A DNA stretch of 64,000 bases from an uncultured Lachnospiraceae bacterium (GTDB lineage Bacteria > Bacillota > Clostridia > Lachnospirales > Lachnospiraceae): assembly GCA_902760755.1 (NCBI GenBank), contig CACWHK010000006.1:1-64000 (forward strand). Direction: 5' to 3'. Below the pieces are notes generated by a model. It did not search any database and was not told the DNA's origin. It was given only the letters and a program-made list of their open reading frames with translations. Shown piece after piece: positions 32,372 through 42,505 of this stretch (positions are counted from its first letter, which is position 1; each line of letters begins with the position of its first letter). Position numbers and translations under genes: made by a program.

Positions 32372-34651
32372 ATGAGAATAGCGTTCGCGATCATTTTCAT
32401 AGGGATGATCATCGGACTTATCGTCTGTTCGGTCATAGCCAGACGCTCCAAAAAGGAGATCGGCCCTGCCGTTGCCTTCTTTTTGGCGTCTCTTGTGATG
32501 CCCGTAACCGGCAATCTGATCATCATCGTCTCTACGGAGAAAACCATCGCGGAGATCGGCTGCTACATCTATTATCTGGGTATGGATCTGATGCTCTTTG
32601 CGCTGGGGCGTTTTACCATGCGCTACTGCGGCCTGAAATGGAAGTCGGCGGTGATCCCGGGGATCATCTATTCCCTGCTCACCATCGATGTGGTCCAGTT
32701 CCTGCTGAATCCCTTCTTCCGTCATGCATTTGACACGGAAGCCGTTCTTGTGGACGGAAATGATTACTATCGTCTGATCCCGCATCTCGGGCAGATCTAT
32801 CATCGTGTGCTCGATTACGGCCTGATCGCGGCAATCCTGATCGTATTTATCGTGATGGTGATCCGGACTCCGAAGGTTTCCTCGGAGAAATATTCCGTGA
32901 TCCTGATCGCTTTCTTCCTCACCATGCTCTGGCAGACCTTCTATATCTTCTCCCGTTCTCCGGTGGATCGGTCCATGATCGGCTTCGGTGTCTGCGGGAT
33001 CGTGGTCTTCTTCCTGTCTCTTTATTACCGGCCCATGCGTCTTCTGGACCGGATACTTGCGGATATCATGTCCGAAGCGCCCTTCGGGCTCTTCCTCTTC
33101 GATCTGACGAAGAGGTGCTTCTGGGCGAATGCCACCGGACTTCGCCTGACCGACCTGAAGGAAACCGAGGTTGAGAAGGCCTCGGAGCGACTGCATTCCA
33201 TCTTCGGAGATCTGGAGGAACGGACCACCACGGACTGGGTAATCCATCGGACGGTGGTGGTAGGAGATGAGATCCGGTACTTCCAGCTGGACAATCATAA
33301 TACCATGAACAAGAAGCGGACCAAGGTGGTGGGCACCTTCCTTCGTGTCATTGATAAGACGGAGGAACGCCGTCAGATGCAGCAGGAGCTTTATGATGCA
33401 ACCCACGATCCGCTGACCGGGCTATACACCCGCGAGTACCTGTATATCAAGATCGAGGAAATGATGAAGGCCCATCCGGGGATCCGGTTCTACACCTGCT
33501 TCCTGGATGTCAATGAATTTAAGATCGTGAACGACATTTACGGAACCGAGTTCGGTGATTATGCCCTGAAATGTGTTGCCGACTGGATCCGAAACGATAT
33601 GACGAAGCACTGCGTCTACGGACGACTGGCCGGAGATACCTTCGGTGTCTGCATCCCCGTGGATGAGTTTGACCGGGCCAGGGTGGAGCGGGATATGGAT
33701 CGCTTCGTTGTTAAGGACGGGGAACGTGAGCACCGTCTGCTGCTGCACCTCGGGGTGTATGAGGTGACGGAGAAGGGCCTGGATGTGTCCGTAATGTTCG
33801 ACCGTGCGCATATGGCCATAGCCCCCATCAAAAATGATTATAAGACCCACATCGCATTTTATGATGAGGCACGCCGGCGGGATGTGCTCTGGAGCAGGCA
33901 CATCACCTCCGAGCTTCCGGGGGCTCTGGCAGAGCGGCAGATCCGCCCGTATCTGCAGCCCATCGTGGACCGGGAAGGAAAGATCGTGGGAGCCGAGGCT
34001 CTGGTCCGCTGGATCCATCCGGTATCCGGCTTCCTGTCCCCGGCGAAGTTCATCCCGATCTTCGAAAAGAACGGTATGATCGCGGAGGTGGACCGCTATA
34101 TGTGGAGATCCGCCTGCGAGATCCTGGCACGGTGGCAGAAGGAGGGGAGAGACACCTTCCTGTCCGTGAACATTTCCCCGAAGGATTTCTACTTCATGGA
34201 TGTGGTATCCGAGCTGCAAAAGCTTGTGAAGGAATATGGGATCGATCCGAAGCTGCTTCGGGTGGAGATCACGGAAACGGTGATGATGACCGATGCGGAG
34301 AAGCATCAGGATGTCATCGCCCGGCTGCAAAAGAGCGGATTCATTGTGGAAATGGATGACTTCGGAAGCGGCTACTCCTCCCTGAACCTGTTGAAGGATA
34401 TGCCGGTGGATGTGCTGAAGATCGATATGATGTTCCTCCGGCAGACCAAGGCCGGCCAGAGAGCGAGGATCATCGTACAGAATATCATCCGCCTCACGGA
34501 TGAGCTGGGGATCGTATCCCTGACGGAAGGCGTGGAGTCGGAGGAGCAGTTCCGGCGTCTTTCCGAAATGGGCTGTTGTCTGTATCAGGGATATTACTTC
34601 TCGAAACCCATCCCTGTAGAGAAATTTGAACAAAAACTGCAATCTATCTAA
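32372..34651 (+). CDS. Seven-TM-type sensor with degenerate GGDEF and intact EAL: cyclic-di-GMP phosphodiesterase
   Basis: 759 residues. Seven hydrophobic segments fill about 1-230 (7TM histidine-kinase-like sensor). A PAS-like stretch (about 230-330) follows. The GGDEF-like domain (about 335-500) has LYTREYL and RLAGDTFG where active cyclases have GGDEF, so it is probably not catalytic. The EAL domain (about 505-755) has GAEALVRW, NISPKDFY, EITET, MDDFGSGYSSLNLL, LKID, EGVE and QGYYFSKP, all catalytic residues in place. It likely lowers cyclic-di-GMP in response to a membrane signal. Followed at once by the atp promoter. Confidence 0.9.
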   Translation: MRIAFAIIFIGMIIGLIVCSVIARRSKKEIGPAVAFFLASLVMPVTGNLIIIVSTEKTIAEIGCYIYYLGMDLMLFALGRFTMRYCGLKWKSAVIPGIIYSLLTIDVVQFLLNPFFRHAFDTEAVLVDGNDYYRLIPHLGQIYHRVLDYGLIAAILIVFIVMVIRTPKVSSEKYSVILIAFFLTMLWQTFYIFSRSPVDRSMIGFGVCGIVVFFLSLYYRPMRLLDRILADIMSEAPFGLFLFDLTKRCFWANATGLRLTDLKETEVEKASERLHSIFGDLEERTTTDWVIHRTVVVGDEIRYFQLDNHNTMNKKRTKVVGTFLRVIDKTEERRQMQQELYDATHDPLTGLYTREYLYIKIEEMMKAHPGIRFYTCFLDVNEFKIVNDIYGTEFGDYALKCVADWIRNDMTKHCVYGRLAGDTFGVCIPVDEFDRARVERDMDRFVVKDGEREHRLLLHLGVYEVTEKGLDVSVMFDRAHMAIAPIKNDYKTHIAFYDEARRRDVLWSRHITSELPGALAERQIRPYLQPIVDREGKIVGAEALVRWIHPVSGFLSPAKFIPIFEKNGMIAEVDRYMWRSACEILARWQKEGRDTFLSVNISPKDFYFMDVVSELQKLVKEYGIDPKLLRVEITETVMMTDAEKHQDVIARLQKSGFIVEMDDFGSGYSSLNLLKDMPVDVLKIDMMFLRQTKAGQRARIIVQNIIRLTDELGIVSLTEGVESEEQFRRLSEMGCCLYQGYYFSKPIPVEKFEQKLQSI

Positions 34652-34661
34652 GGGTTTTTAG

Positions 34662-34690
34662 TTGCGATTCTGCGGGAATCATATTATAAT
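34662..34690 (+). promoter_or_regulatory. Promoter of the ATP synthase operon
   Basis: TTGCGA (34662-34667) and consensus TATAAT (34685-34690), spacer 17, ten bases after the upstream gene. The same -35 form is used at 10087-10092. Confidence 0.85.
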
Positions 34691-34736
34691 GGAAATGTTT
34701 GCGTTAAGCGTATGCAGTGCAGGAGGAGAATCGTGC

Positions 34737-35042
34737 ATGAAGGAAAAGAGAGAGGTTTTGGAAACTCTGTTCCTGATCCTGCAGGTGGGTATCACCATGC
34801 TGGTAACCTTCGGCCTCTGCTTTGCCATCGGGTTTTTGCTGGATAAGTATCTGGGGACAAAGCTGCTCTGGGTCTTCATCCTGCTGGGGATCGCCAGCGG
34901 ATACCGTGCGGTATACCTGCTGATCCGACGACATATCAAGGGGAATGCCAATGAAGACAAACAGCCGGAATGGGCAAAACGGGCTTTTCATTCGGATGAC
35001 GAGGATCCGGAGGGACCCGGAAGCGGGGAGGACCCTCGCTGA
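34737..35042 (+). CDS. atpZ: AtpZ/AtpI-like membrane protein
   Basis: 101 residues with two membrane segments (LQVGITMLVTFGLCFAIGFLLD and LWVFILLGIASGYRAVYLLI), the AtpZ pattern of small proteins at the head of atp operons that help assembly or ion supply. The acidic tail extends past the start of the next gene. ATG 34737 has AGGAGGAG eight bases upstream; earlier in-frame ATGs lie in the promoter region and are rejected. Confidence 0.85.
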   Translation: MKEKREVLETLFLILQVGITMLVTFGLCFAIGFLLDKYLGTKLLWVFILLGIASGYRAVYLLIRRHIKGNANEDKQPEWAKRAFHSDDEDPEGPGSGEDPR

Positions 35043-35415
35043 GCTGATCTTCGGGATCGTGCTCATTTCCGCCGTATTTGCGCTGATCGGAGGGATCTTT
35101 CTTCCGGGCAGGTGGTTCTTCCTGGGAGGGCTTCTGATCGGTGCGGTCACTGCGGTCCTGCTGGTCATTAATATGTACGATTCCATCGAAGCTGCGATCT
35201 CCATGAATGAGAAGCGGGCCAAGTCCTACGCATCCTGGCACGGGGTGCTGCGGATCCTGATAACGGCGGTGCTTCTTGTGATCGCGATCTGGATCGATGT
35301 TTACGCCTTTGTGGGTCTGGCACTGGGCGTTGTAAGCTTAAAGCTGTCCGGGCTTTTGCACGGACCGATCTCGACCCTTTTCGGTAAGGGACTCGGGGAG
35401 GATAAGAAAGAGTGA
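34951..35415 (+). CDS. atpI: ATP synthase subunit I-like protein
   Basis: 154 residues, four hydrophobic segments, ending in GKGLGEDKKE. Subunit I helps assemble the c-ring. ATG 34951 has AAGGGG upstream but overlaps atpZ by 92 bases; a later Met at 34996 would shorten the overlap yet has no ribosome-binding site. The start is therefore not certain. It lies between atpZ and atpB as in other Clostridia. Confidence 0.75.
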   Translation: MKTNSRNGQNGLFIRMTRIRRDPEAGRTLAELIFGIVLISAVFALIGGIFLPGRWFFLGGLLIGAVTAVLLVINMYDSIEAAISMNEKRAKSYASWHGVLRILITAVLLVIAIWIDVYAFVGLALGVVSLKLSGLLHGPISTLFGKGLGEDKKE

Positions 35416-35436
35416 TATTGTAAGGAGGCTGGTACC

Positions 35437-36180
35437 ATGATTCCTGGTCCCACCGGGCTCGTTCCCATTGCGAACGATGCCGACTTCTATATACACGAGC
35501 TGATCCCGCTGGAGATAGGCGGAACCACCGTGCATATCACAACTACACATGTTTGTACGATCATCGTTGTTCTGGTACTGATGGTACTGACCCTGGTCCT
35601 TCGGCACGCGTTCTTCAAAGCGGAACGGGAAGGCAAAATGACGACCCTTTCCACCATCGTGGAGCTGGGCGTTGACACGCTGGTACATTTCGTGGAAGGC
35701 TCCATGGGGAAGAAGGGAGCAAAGCACTATATCAACTATATCGGTGCACTGTTCCTCTATATCTTTTTCTGCAACACGGCAGGTATCTTCGGACTCCGGC
35801 CGCCCACTGCGGATTACGGAACCACGCTCTGTCTGGCACTGATCTCCTTTGTGATGATCGAATATGCGGATATCCGGTACAACAAGCTGAACATGGTGAA
35901 GGGACTCTTCGAGCCGTTCCCGCTGTTCTTCCCGATGAACGTGATCAGTATCTTCTCGACACCCCTTTCCATGTCGCTCCGTCTCTTCGGTAATATCCTG
36001 GGAGGTACGGTGCTCATGGCGCTGTTCTACGGGATGCTCCCGTGGTTTGCAAAGGTGGGTACACCGGCAGTCCTGCATGTCTACTTCGACATCTTCTCCG
36101 GTGCGATCCAGACCTATGTATTCTGTATGCTGACGGTAACCTTCATCTCGGATAAGCGCGGTGACTCGGGACTTGCATAA
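35437..36180 (+). CDS. atpB: ATP synthase F0 subunit a
   Basis: Proton or sodium path next to the c-ring. 247 residues, five to six membrane segments. The essential Arg182 sits in SMSLRLFGNILGGTVLM; FSGAIQTYVFCMLTVTFISD is the conserved last helix. AAGGAGG precedes the ATG. Confidence 0.95.
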   Translation: MIPGPTGLVPIANDADFYIHELIPLEIGGTTVHITTTHVCTIIVVLVLMVLTLVLRHAFFKAEREGKMTTLSTIVELGVDTLVHFVEGSMGKKGAKHYINYIGALFLYIFFCNTAGIFGLRPPTADYGTTLCLALISFVMIEYADIRYNKLNMVKGLFEPFPLFFPMNVISIFSTPLSMSLRLFGNILGGTVLMALFYGMLPWFAKVGTPAVLHVYFDIFSGAIQTYVFCMLTVTFISDKRGDSGLA

Positions 36181-36261
36181 GCAAAGGCTTCCGGAGGCAT
36201 CCGGATCTTTATAGAAACTGTAACTTGTAATGATATTATTATACATACGGAGGAAACAACA

Positions 36262-36525
36262 ATGAATGGTAACTTCGACGGAAACGATCTGGTTCACGCT
36301 TTTTCAGCGCTGGGTGCGGGCATCGCAGTCTGCTCCGGTATCGGTACCGGTATCGGTCAGGGAAATGCGGCAGGTCTCGGTGCACAGGCAGTAGGACGGA
36401 ATCCGGGAGCAAAGGGTACGATCATGTCCACCATGCTGCTGGGGCAGGCCGTAGCAGAGACCACCGGTCTGTATGGTCTCGTTGTCGCTCTGCTTCTTAT
36501 GTTCGTAAAGCCGTTTGATAAGTAA
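36262..36525 (+). CDS. atpE: ATP synthase F0 subunit c with sodium-binding signature
   Basis: 87 residues, two membrane helices joined by RNPGAKG. The ion site reads Gln33 in helix 1 and Val64, Glu66, Thr67, Thr68, Tyr71 in helix 2 ([14 protein letters not shown]). These match, one number higher, the sodium site of Ilyobacter tartaricus c subunit (Gln32, Val63, Glu65, Ser66, Thr67, Tyr70), with Thr for Ser66. The ring is therefore predicted to use Na+. A very AT-rich stretch before GGAGG (36215-36250) may raise translation, as needed for the many c copies. Confidence 0.95.
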   Translation: MNGNFDGNDLVHAFSALGAGIAVCSGIGTGIGQGNAAGLGAQAVGRNPGAKGTIMSTMLLGQAVAETTGLYGLVVALLLMFVKPFDK

Positions 36526-36813
36526 AGCGATAACACCAGATTCACAGATTGATGAGCGACCCTGCTTGCAGGGGGAGCGAATTAATCTTGTGAATCGCCC
36601 CGCGTCCCGGGTGGCGGAGCGGTTTTCCGAAGAAAAAACGCGGGAGTCCGAGGGGCGGGGAGGATCGTAGGAGCCACAAGCCAAGCATTCCGGAGTCACG
36701 GCTCGGCTGTGCCGAGCGGTGAGCAGGGAATGCGCGGGCTGTGCGTAGCAACGGAACGATCCGGTGGTATCGCGTAAGTAATAGGACTATAAATAGAAAG
36801 TGACGGTGACAAC
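36526..36813 (+). other. Highly structured spacer inside the atp operon (atpE-atpF)
   Basis: 288 bases with no gene but three adjacent foldable units. First, GATTCACAGATT (36539-36550) with AATCTTGTGAATC (36584-36596), enclosing CCCTGC-TT-GCAGGG. Second, CGCCCC (36596-36601) with GGGGCG (36652-36657), enclosing GTTTT/AAAAAC. Third, GGATCGT (36662-36668) with ACGATCC (36756-36762), enclosing GCATTCC/GGAATGC and CTCGGC-TGT-GCCGAG. A GC-rich insert of this size in an atp operon is unusual. Confidence 0.7.
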
Positions 36814-37359
36814 ATGGTCGCGAATGGTGCAGTTCTTGCAACCGGCCGTATCTTTGGGCTGGACAGCCAGCTGCTGTTCGACCTGCTCTTTCAGGGCGTT
36901 GCTGTCTTCATACTCTTCCTTTTCATCGGGTATCTTCTGATCAATCCGGTCCGTAAGGCGCTGGATAAGAGACAGGAGAAGGTTCGCATGGACCGCGAAT
37001 CCGCAGAAAAGGACAAGGCGGATGCCGCAGAGCTGAAGGCTATGTACGACGCGAAGCTTGCAGGGGTTGAACAGGAGAAGCTGGAGATCCTGAGCGAGGC
37101 CAGAAGAAAAGCGGTTCGAAACGAAAATGCAATCATAGATGAAGCCAAGGTGGAAGCAGGCCGGATCCGGGCGTCTGCAGAGCGGGAGGCCGCTCTGGAG
37201 AAGGAGAAGGTGCGCGAGGAGGTTCGTACCTCCATTATCGACGTAGCTTCCGTTATGGCAGGCAAGATGGTCGAAGCGAATATGGATGCTGCGAAGCAGG
37301 AGGAGCTCCTGCAGCAGACCCTGGATGAGATAGGGGATGAAACATGGCAAAGCAAGTAA
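36814..37359 (+). CDS. atpF: ATP synthase F0 subunit b
   Basis: Stator stalk, 181 residues. One membrane helix near the N-terminus (LFQGVAVFILFLFIGYLLINPVR), then a long charged coiled coil (KRQEKVRMDRESAEKDKADAA onward). The ribosome-binding site is weak (GGTGACAAC). It overlaps atpH by 16 bases. Confidence 0.93.
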   Translation: MVANGAVLATGRIFGLDSQLLFDLLFQGVAVFILFLFIGYLLINPVRKALDKRQEKVRMDRESAEKDKADAAELKAMYDAKLAGVEQEKLEILSEARRKAVRNENAIIDEAKVEAGRIRASAEREAALEKEKVREEVRTSIIDVASVMAGKMVEANMDAAKQEELLQQTLDEIGDETWQSK

Positions 37360-37892
37360 GAACGGTATATGGCTCCGCTCTTTTCGCTGCGGCACTGGAC
37401 TCCGGACGACTCTCCGAGGTGCGCGAGCAGGCAGAGGTGATCATCACTGCACTCAGTGAGAATCCCGAGTTTCTGCGGCTTCTGACACATCCCGAGATCA
37501 CACTGGCGGAGAAGCATGAGATGGTGGATGCCGTCTTCATGGGAACCGCGGACTCTCTGATCCACGGAACCATCGTGGCGCTTCTCGAGAAGGAACACGG
37601 ACTTGAGATCGGAAATGTTCTGGAGCGCTTCGTGGATCTGGCTCTTGAGGAGGAGAAGATCGGTGTGGCTTACGTTGGCAGTGCGGTTGCTCTGACGGAG
37701 GATCAGAAGGAAAGAATCCGAAAGAAGCTTCTGGATACCACGGCTTATACCGATATGCGTGTGAATTACGAGGTTGATCCGTCTCTGATCGGCGGACTCG
37801 TGATCCGTCTCGGAGACCGGGTGGTGGACAGCAGCCTGTCCTCCCAGCTCGCCAGCCTGAAGCACAGTCTCCTGGCGGGAGCTCCGGAGTGA
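37344..37892 (+). CDS. atpH: ATP synthase F1 subunit delta
   Basis: 182 residues. VYGSALFAAALDSGRLSEVREQ at the start and DPSLIGGLVIRLGDRVVDSSLSSQLASLKHSL at the end are the family's two best conserved parts. Joins the stator stalk to F1. Start ATG 37344 lies inside atpF and is coupled to it. Confidence 0.94.
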   Translation: MAKQVRTVYGSALFAAALDSGRLSEVREQAEVIITALSENPEFLRLLTHPEITLAEKHEMVDAVFMGTADSLIHGTIVALLEKEHGLEIGNVLERFVDLALEEEKIGVAYVGSAVALTEDQKERIRKKLLDTTAYTDMRVNYEVDPSLIGGLVIRLGDRVVDSSLSSQLASLKHSLLAGAPE

Positions 37893-37940
37893 CGGAGCAT
37901 TTTAGGATAGACAGATAACAGAGAAAGGAACGGCAAGTTC

Positions 37941-39446
37941 ATGCAATTGAAACCAGAAGAGCTTAGCTCGGTGATCAAAAAGCAGATAGAGAACTACAAG
38001 GTCAAGCTGGAAACCGCTGAGACCGGAACAGTCATTCAGGTGGCGGACGGTATTGCGCGGATTCACGGTCTGGACAATGCCATGCAGGGAGAGCTTCTCC
38101 TCTTCCCGGGAGAGGTCTACGGCATGGTCATGAACCTGGAGGAGGACAACGTGGGTTGTGTACTTCTGGGTGACAACAGATCCATCAGCGAGGGAGACCT
38201 GGTTAAGACCACGGGACGCGTGGTTGAGGTTCCGGTTGGCGATGCCATGCTGGGACGTGTTGTAAATGCATTGGGACAGCCTATTGATGACAAGGGACCG
38301 ATCCAGACGGAGAGAAGCCGCCAGATCGAGCGTGTGGCTCCCGGCGTTATCTGCCGGAAGTCCGTAGACACACCGCTTCAGACCGGTATCAAGGCCATCG
38401 ACGCCATGGTTCCCATCGGACGAGGACAGCGTGAGCTGATCATCGGTGACCGTCAGACGGGAAAAACCGCCATTGCACTGGATACCATCATCAACCAGAA
38501 GGGTCTGGGTGTGTACTGTATCTATGTAGCCATCGGACAGAAGGCTTCCACAGTTGCAAATATCGTAAAAACCCTGACAGAATATGAGGCGATGAGCTAT
38601 ACCACCATCGTGGCCTCCACCGCGAGTGAGATGGCTCCCCTTCAGTATATCGCGCCGTACGCAGGCTGCGCCATCGGCGAAGAGTGGATGGAAGAGGGCA
38701 AGGACGTACTGATCATCTATGATGATCTGTCCAAGCATGCACAGGCATACCGTACCCTGTCCCTTCTGCTCCGCAGACCGCCGGGACGTGAGGCGTACCC
38801 GGGCGATGTCTTCTACCTGCACTCCAGACTTCTGGAGCGTGCAGCAAAGCTGTCTGACGAGCTGGGTGGCGGGTCTCTCACCGCACTTCCCATCATCGAG
38901 ACACAGGCCGGAGACGTGTCCGCGTACATTCCGACCAACGTTATTTCCATTACTGACGGCCAGATCTATCTGGAGACGGAAATGTTCAACTCCGGCTTCC
39001 GCCCTGCGGTTAACCCGGGTCTTTCGGTCTCCCGTGTCGGTGGTGCCGCACAGATCAAGGCCATGAAGAAGATCGCATCCCCGATCCGTGTCGAGCTGGC
39101 GCAGTACCGTGAGCTGGCTGCCTTCTCCCAGTTTGGTTCCGAACTGGATGATGATACCAAGGAGAAGCTGGCACAGGGCGAACGGATCCGTCAGATCCTG
39201 GTTCAGCCCCAGTTCCACCCGCTTCCGGTTGAGAAGCAGACCGCCATCATTTACGCGGCCGTAAAGCACTATCTGCTGGATATTCCGGTGGACCGTATCG
39301 CAGAGTTTGAGGCAGACCTGTTCGAATACATTTCCACAAATGAGCCGGATATCTTCACCCGCATCCGCGAGGAGAAGGTGATCGCAGACGATGTGGAGGA
39401 GATGCTGGTCCGTGCGATCGAGGAAACAAAGAAGAAACTGAAGTGA
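37941..39446 (+). CDS. atpA: ATP synthase F1 subunit alpha
   Basis: 501 residues. N-terminal [14 protein letters not shown], Walker [14 protein letters not shown], Walker [35 protein letters not shown] and the alpha signature [17 protein letters not shown] [21 protein letters not shown] are present. AAAGGAAC precedes the ATG. Confidence 0.97.
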   Translation: MQLKPEELSSVIKKQIENYKVKLETAETGTVIQVADGIARIHGLDNAMQGELLLFPGEVYGMVMNLEEDNVGCVLLGDNRSISEGDLVKTTGRVVEVPVGDAMLGRVVNALGQPIDDKGPIQTERSRQIERVAPGVICRKSVDTPLQTGIKAIDAMVPIGRGQRELIIGDRQTGKTAIALDTIINQKGLGVYCIYVAIGQKASTVANIVKTLTEYEAMSYTTIVASTASEMAPLQYIAPYAGCAIGEEWMEEGKDVLIIYDDLSKHAQAYRTLSLLLRRPPGREAYPGDVFYLHSRLLERAAKLSDELGGGSLTALPIIETQAGDVSAYIPTNVISITDGQIYLETEMFNSGFRPAVNPGLSVSRVGGAAQIKAMKKIASPIRVELAQYRELAAFSQFGSELDDDTKEKLAQGERIRQILVQPQFHPLPVEKQTAIIYAAVKHYLLDIPVDRIAEFEADLFEYISTNEPDIFTRIREEKVIADDVEEMLVRAIEETKKKLK

Positions 39447-39455
39447 TAATGGTTT

Positions 39456-39536
39456 CTATTCATAGTCACGAACACAGATGGACCCCAGACGCGCATTGCG
39501 CGGATGGGCCGCGGTCGATATGTAGGCTATGAATAG
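39456..39536. repeat. 81-bp inverted-repeat element between atpA and atpG
   Basis: Perfect 10-bp ends CTATTCATAG (39456-39465) and CTATGAATAG (39527-39536) flank a GC-rich core with GCGCATTGCGC. The element starts just after the atpA stop and ends before the atpG ribosome-binding site (GGAGG). The transcript should fold into a closed stem. Confidence 0.7.
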
Positions 39537-39556
39537 ATAATGGAGGATACAGAATT

Positions 39557-40498
39557 ATGCCTTCCATGCGAAGCATAAAAAGAAGAAAAGAGAGCGTGAC
39601 CTCCACGCAGCAGATCACGAAGGCCATGAAGCTGGTCTCCACGGTGAAGCTGCAGAAGGCGCGGGCGAAGGTAGAGGCGAACTCCGCCTACTTCGAAGCG
39701 CTCTACAAGACCATCTGCTCCATCCTTGCGAAGACCCTGGACCTGGATAACCGGTTCCTGCAGGAGAGTGGGGGAGGGAAGAAGGTGGTCATCGCCATGT
39801 CCTCCAACCGCGGACTGGCGGGAGGCTACAACTCCAATCTTGTGAAGAAGATCGATGCCTTCGGTTTTGATAAGGAGAACACCCTGATCTACGGCCTGGG
39901 CCGGAAGGGGATCGAGGGTCTTCGGCGGCGTGGCTACCATGTGGAGTGGGATGAGTCGGATATCATCAACGAGCCCCTCTACAATGACTGTATCGCCATC
40001 ACCAAGGACCTGATGAAGCGGTTCGATGAGGGAGAGATCTCCGAGATCTACGTGGCCTACACGGATTTCCAGAATACCGTGACCCACGTGCCCACGGTCC
40101 GGAAGCTTCTTCCCCTGTCCCGTGCGGACTTCGAGAATGATCTGGAAGAGCTGCTGGGAGAGTCGGAGGCGGACAAGAGTCTGCAGATGAACTACGGAAT
40201 GTCCAACAGCGGGATCGAGCATGACATGGTGCTCTTCGGAGCGGTCATGGATCACTACCATCCCGAGGTGAAGATCCTGAACGAGATCATTCCGAAGTAT
40301 ATAACGAATATCATTTACGGCGCATTTCTGGAGGCCATTGCCAGCGAAAATGCGGCACGTATGCAGGCCATGGATTCGGCGACGGAGAACGCCCAGGATA
40401 TGATCAGCTCCCTGGAGCTGCAGTATAACCGGGCGCGTCAGGGCTCCATCACACAGGAGCTGACCGAGATCGTTGCCGGCGCAGAGGCCCTTACATAG
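39557..40498 (+). CDS. atpG: ATP synthase F1 subunit gamma
   Basis: Rotating shaft, 313 residues (usual 285-295). MPSMRSIKRRKESVTSTQQITKAMKLVSTVKLQKA at the start and ASENAARMQAMDSATENAQDMISSLELQYNRARQGSITQELTEIVAGAEAL at the end are diagnostic. GGAGG is 10 bases before the ATG. Confidence 0.96.
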   Translation: MPSMRSIKRRKESVTSTQQITKAMKLVSTVKLQKARAKVEANSAYFEALYKTICSILAKTLDLDNRFLQESGGGKKVVIAMSSNRGLAGGYNSNLVKKIDAFGFDKENTLIYGLGRKGIEGLRRRGYHVEWDESDIINEPLYNDCIAITKDLMKRFDEGEISEIYVAYTDFQNTVTHVPTVRKLLPLSRADFENDLEELLGESEADKSLQMNYGMSNSGIEHDMVLFGAVMDHYHPEVKILNEIIPKYITNIIYGAFLEAIASENAARMQAMDSATENAQDMISSLELQYNRARQGSITQELTEIVAGAEALT

Positions 40499-40499
40499 C

Positions 40500-40583
40500 T
40501 TGTCATCCTGAACCCCGAAGGGGTGAAGGATCTCATGCGTGTGCAAGGGAGAGATTCTTCGCACTGCGTGCTCAGAATGACAA
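40500..40583. repeat. Dispersed palindromic repeat, copy 3 (atpG-atpD)
   Basis: TGTCATCCTGA...GAAGGATCTC faces GAGATTCTTC...CTCAGAATGACA across a 15-base centre; each arm has its own GC hairpin (CCCCGAAGGGG; GCACTGCGTGC). It begins at the last base of the atpG stop region and lies 90 bases before the atpD start. Confidence 0.8.
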
Positions 40584-40669
40584 AATCATCACTCGTGCGG
40601 ACGGAAGTCGGAAAACGAAAGCATAAAAATCGACAAATACGCGCGAAGTGTGGAATACGAGGAGAATAA

Positions 40670-42097
<1,428 letters not shown>

Positions 42098-42100
42098 TCC

Positions 42101-42505
42101 ATGACAGATAAGTTTCAACTGACAATTATAACCCCCGAGCGGGAGTTCTTCCGGGGCGAGGCCACCTTCGTGGAGTTTACGACGACGGATGGGGACGTGG
42201 GTGTTTATCCGATGCACGTCCCCACCACGGTGGTCCTGGACCCGGGCGTACTGCGCATCCATAACGGAAAGGATGTGCGGGAAGCTGCGCTCCATTCCGG
42301 GTTTGCAGAGATTCTGCCGGACCGGATCACGATCCTGGCAGAGGCCGTAGAGTGGCCGGAGGAGATCGATAAGAACCGTGCAGAGGAAGCGCGCATCCGT
42401 GCAGAGCGGAAGCTGGAAGACTCAGCTGCAGACGGCAGCAAGGCGGAGCTTGCCCTGAAGCGCTCCGTGCTGCGTATTCGTATGGCAGAGAAGGAAGGCA
42501 GATAA
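42101..42505 (+). CDS. atpC: ATP synthase F1 subunit epsilon
   Basis: 134 residues. Beta-sandwich domain with FQLTIITPEREFFRGEATFVEFTTTDGDVGVYPMHVPTT and a C-terminal helical pair (EEIDKNRAEEARIRAERKLE). Ends the canonical operon. Its stop overlaps the start of the next gene by one base. Confidence 0.95.
   Translation: MTDKFQLTIITPEREFFRGEATFVEFTTTDGDVGVYPMHVPTTVVLDPGVLRIHNGKDVREAALHSGFAEILPDRITILAEAVEWPEEIDKNRAEEARIRAERKLEDSAADGSKAELALKRSVLRIRMAEKEGR

Noticed and set aside
36526..36813. tRNA or known small RNA in the atpE-atpF spacer
   Set aside because: No cloverleaf with T-loop GTTCRA and no CCA-type acceptor stem; folds are plain nested hairpins.
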